A DNA stretch of 64,000 nucleotides from Ectobius pallidus (taxonomy: Eukaryota; Arthropoda; Insecta; Blattodea; Ectobiidae). The position numbers and the translations under genes are program-made. Numbering within the stretch: position 1 is the stretch's first letter; the number at the start of each line of letters is the position of its first letter. Of this stretch, positions 63,147 to 64,000 are shown in pieces. The stretch spans positions 2,162,530-2,226,529 of the forward strand of contig CAXKWD010000006.1 of the NCBI GenBank assembly GCA_964059195.1, in the 5' to 3' direction. The notes beneath the pieces are model-generated. The model saw nothing but the letters and a program-made list of their open reading frames with translations, was not told the origin of the DNA and did no database searches.

Positions 63147-64000
63147 TTACACTTCTAGTCGTTTATAAATAAAACGTAAAGTCACCTTAATATCAAAGAC
63201 GAACTGGTAATATTCGTATGTAGAAGAATCCTTCATAATAAAATTATATTTAATTTTGTAAAAGTTACCAATTAACATACCTGAAAACATGGCCAGTTCG
63301 TTTTCAAGTCCATCCTCTACTGCTGTCAGTTGAATTTCTGCCGTTTGCTGCTTCTTCTGTACTTTCCTGTGGTTTCTCTTTTGAGGCTCCAGCAGTAATC
63401 TGCAAGCATATTGGGTTTCCATCTTCCTTTATATCTTTTCTCCATTGGGAAATATCTTGGTGGAATCTTTCTCCATGTTCATCACTAACTTGTACTAGAT
63501 TTGCAGGGAAAAAGTCCAAATGGGAATGCAGGAAGTGAATTTTGAGAGACATGTTGCAAGTTGCAACCTAGATTTCTATAGGCTCCTAGTAATTTCTCAA
63601 TTAATTGTTCGTAATTTTTTGCTCTAGTATTACCTAAGAACTGTTCGCAAATGGTCTTGAATGATATCCATGCTTCAAGTTCCACATGATTCAGTTTACT
63701 TTCAAACAGCTGATCTTTCATTAGTTCTCGAATCTGAGGCCCAACAAAAATGCCTTCCTTCAACTTAGAAGCACTGATTCTTGGAAATGTTTCTTCTAGG
63801 TATTTGAAACCTGCTCCAGATTTGTCTAATGCCTTGAAAAAATTCTTCATTAGGCCTAATTTTATATGAAGTGGAGGCAATAAAATTTTTTATCTATCAA
63901 CCAGCTGAGATATTCTTTTCTCCAGCGACAAAATTCTTCCGGGGAGGCCACATTTTAGTGTCGTAATGTTTCAATTTATCACGGCTATCCCATTCGCACA
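63147..64000 (-). pseudogene. Recurrent arthropod repeat-encoded protein, broken, running off the right edge
   Basis: Minus-strand frames in order: HYDTKMWPPRKNFVAGEKN (near 63940), then LPPLHIKLGLMKNFFKALDK, FPRISASKLKEGIFVGPQIR, LGAYRNLGCN (63485-63880), and MSLKIHFLHSHLDFFPANL, VSDEHGERFHQDI (63304-63552). I recognise these blocks from memory as a protein present in many copies in arthropod genomes; its function is unknown to me and a mobile origin is likely. Frame breaks near 63890, 63555 and 63420 show decay. The beginning lies outside the window. Confidence 0.6.

Overview
The window looks like transposon-dense, AT-rich nuclear DNA of an insect. The evidence is three LTR insertions of BEL/Pao type, CR1-like and RTE-like LINEs, several tRNA-derived SINE families, hAT, Tigger-like and Tc1-like DNA elements, and protein families that recur as repeats in arthropod genomes. 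I see no host gene that I can defend. The palindrome TAGGCCTA occurs at least 25 times, which may be a lineage signature. I cannot name the species; a large-genome hemimetabolous insect is a guess.

Layout. 1-4.5 kb: fragments of a composite dispersed repeat, a 280-bp perfect-looking hairpin and short tandem repeats. 4.52-18.76 kb: BEL-1, a BEL/Pao element on the minus strand with an intact 1792-codon gag-pol frame, LTRs about 99% alike and a 5-bp target duplication (ATGTG). Its 5' LTR is split by a near full-length CR1-like LINE (11.98-17.87 kb), whose ORF2 is in turn split by a 1361-bp hAT-type non-autonomous transposon with an exact 8-bp duplication. 18.8-22.9 kb: a MITE-like repeat and a decayed repeat-encoded protein. 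22.94-32.86 kb: BEL-2, a decayed relative of BEL-1 with TSD GTAAC, carrying a 5'-truncated LINE. 32.9-39.5 kb: an older repeat split by a 3.1-kb TG...CA insertion (TSD ATAC), which holds a BEL-like solo LTR (TSD ATAGT), which holds another solo LTR (TSD CTTAC). 39.9-64 kb: mostly short elements. These include SINEs, two Tigger-like MITEs, a Tc1-like element with terminal repeats of about 150 bp, two RTE-like LINE remnants, a broken DDE transposase with an unusually long spacer, and, at the right edge, a broken copy of a recurrent arthropod protein.

How the parts relate. The nesting gives a clear relative order: BEL-1, then CR1, then hAT in one place; old repeat, then long insertion, then BEL-like LTR, then second LTR in another. 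The most interesting signal is in the CR1-like LINE. Its ORF2 frame has no ATG ahead of the endonuclease domain, and it joins ORF1 in the -1 frame exactly at a T TTT TTA heptamer four codons before the ORF1 stop. This is the textbook arrangement for programmed -1 frameshifting. Both BEL elements also share a leader built of ~30-bp tandem units, the last of which supplies the probable primer-binding site beside the LTR.
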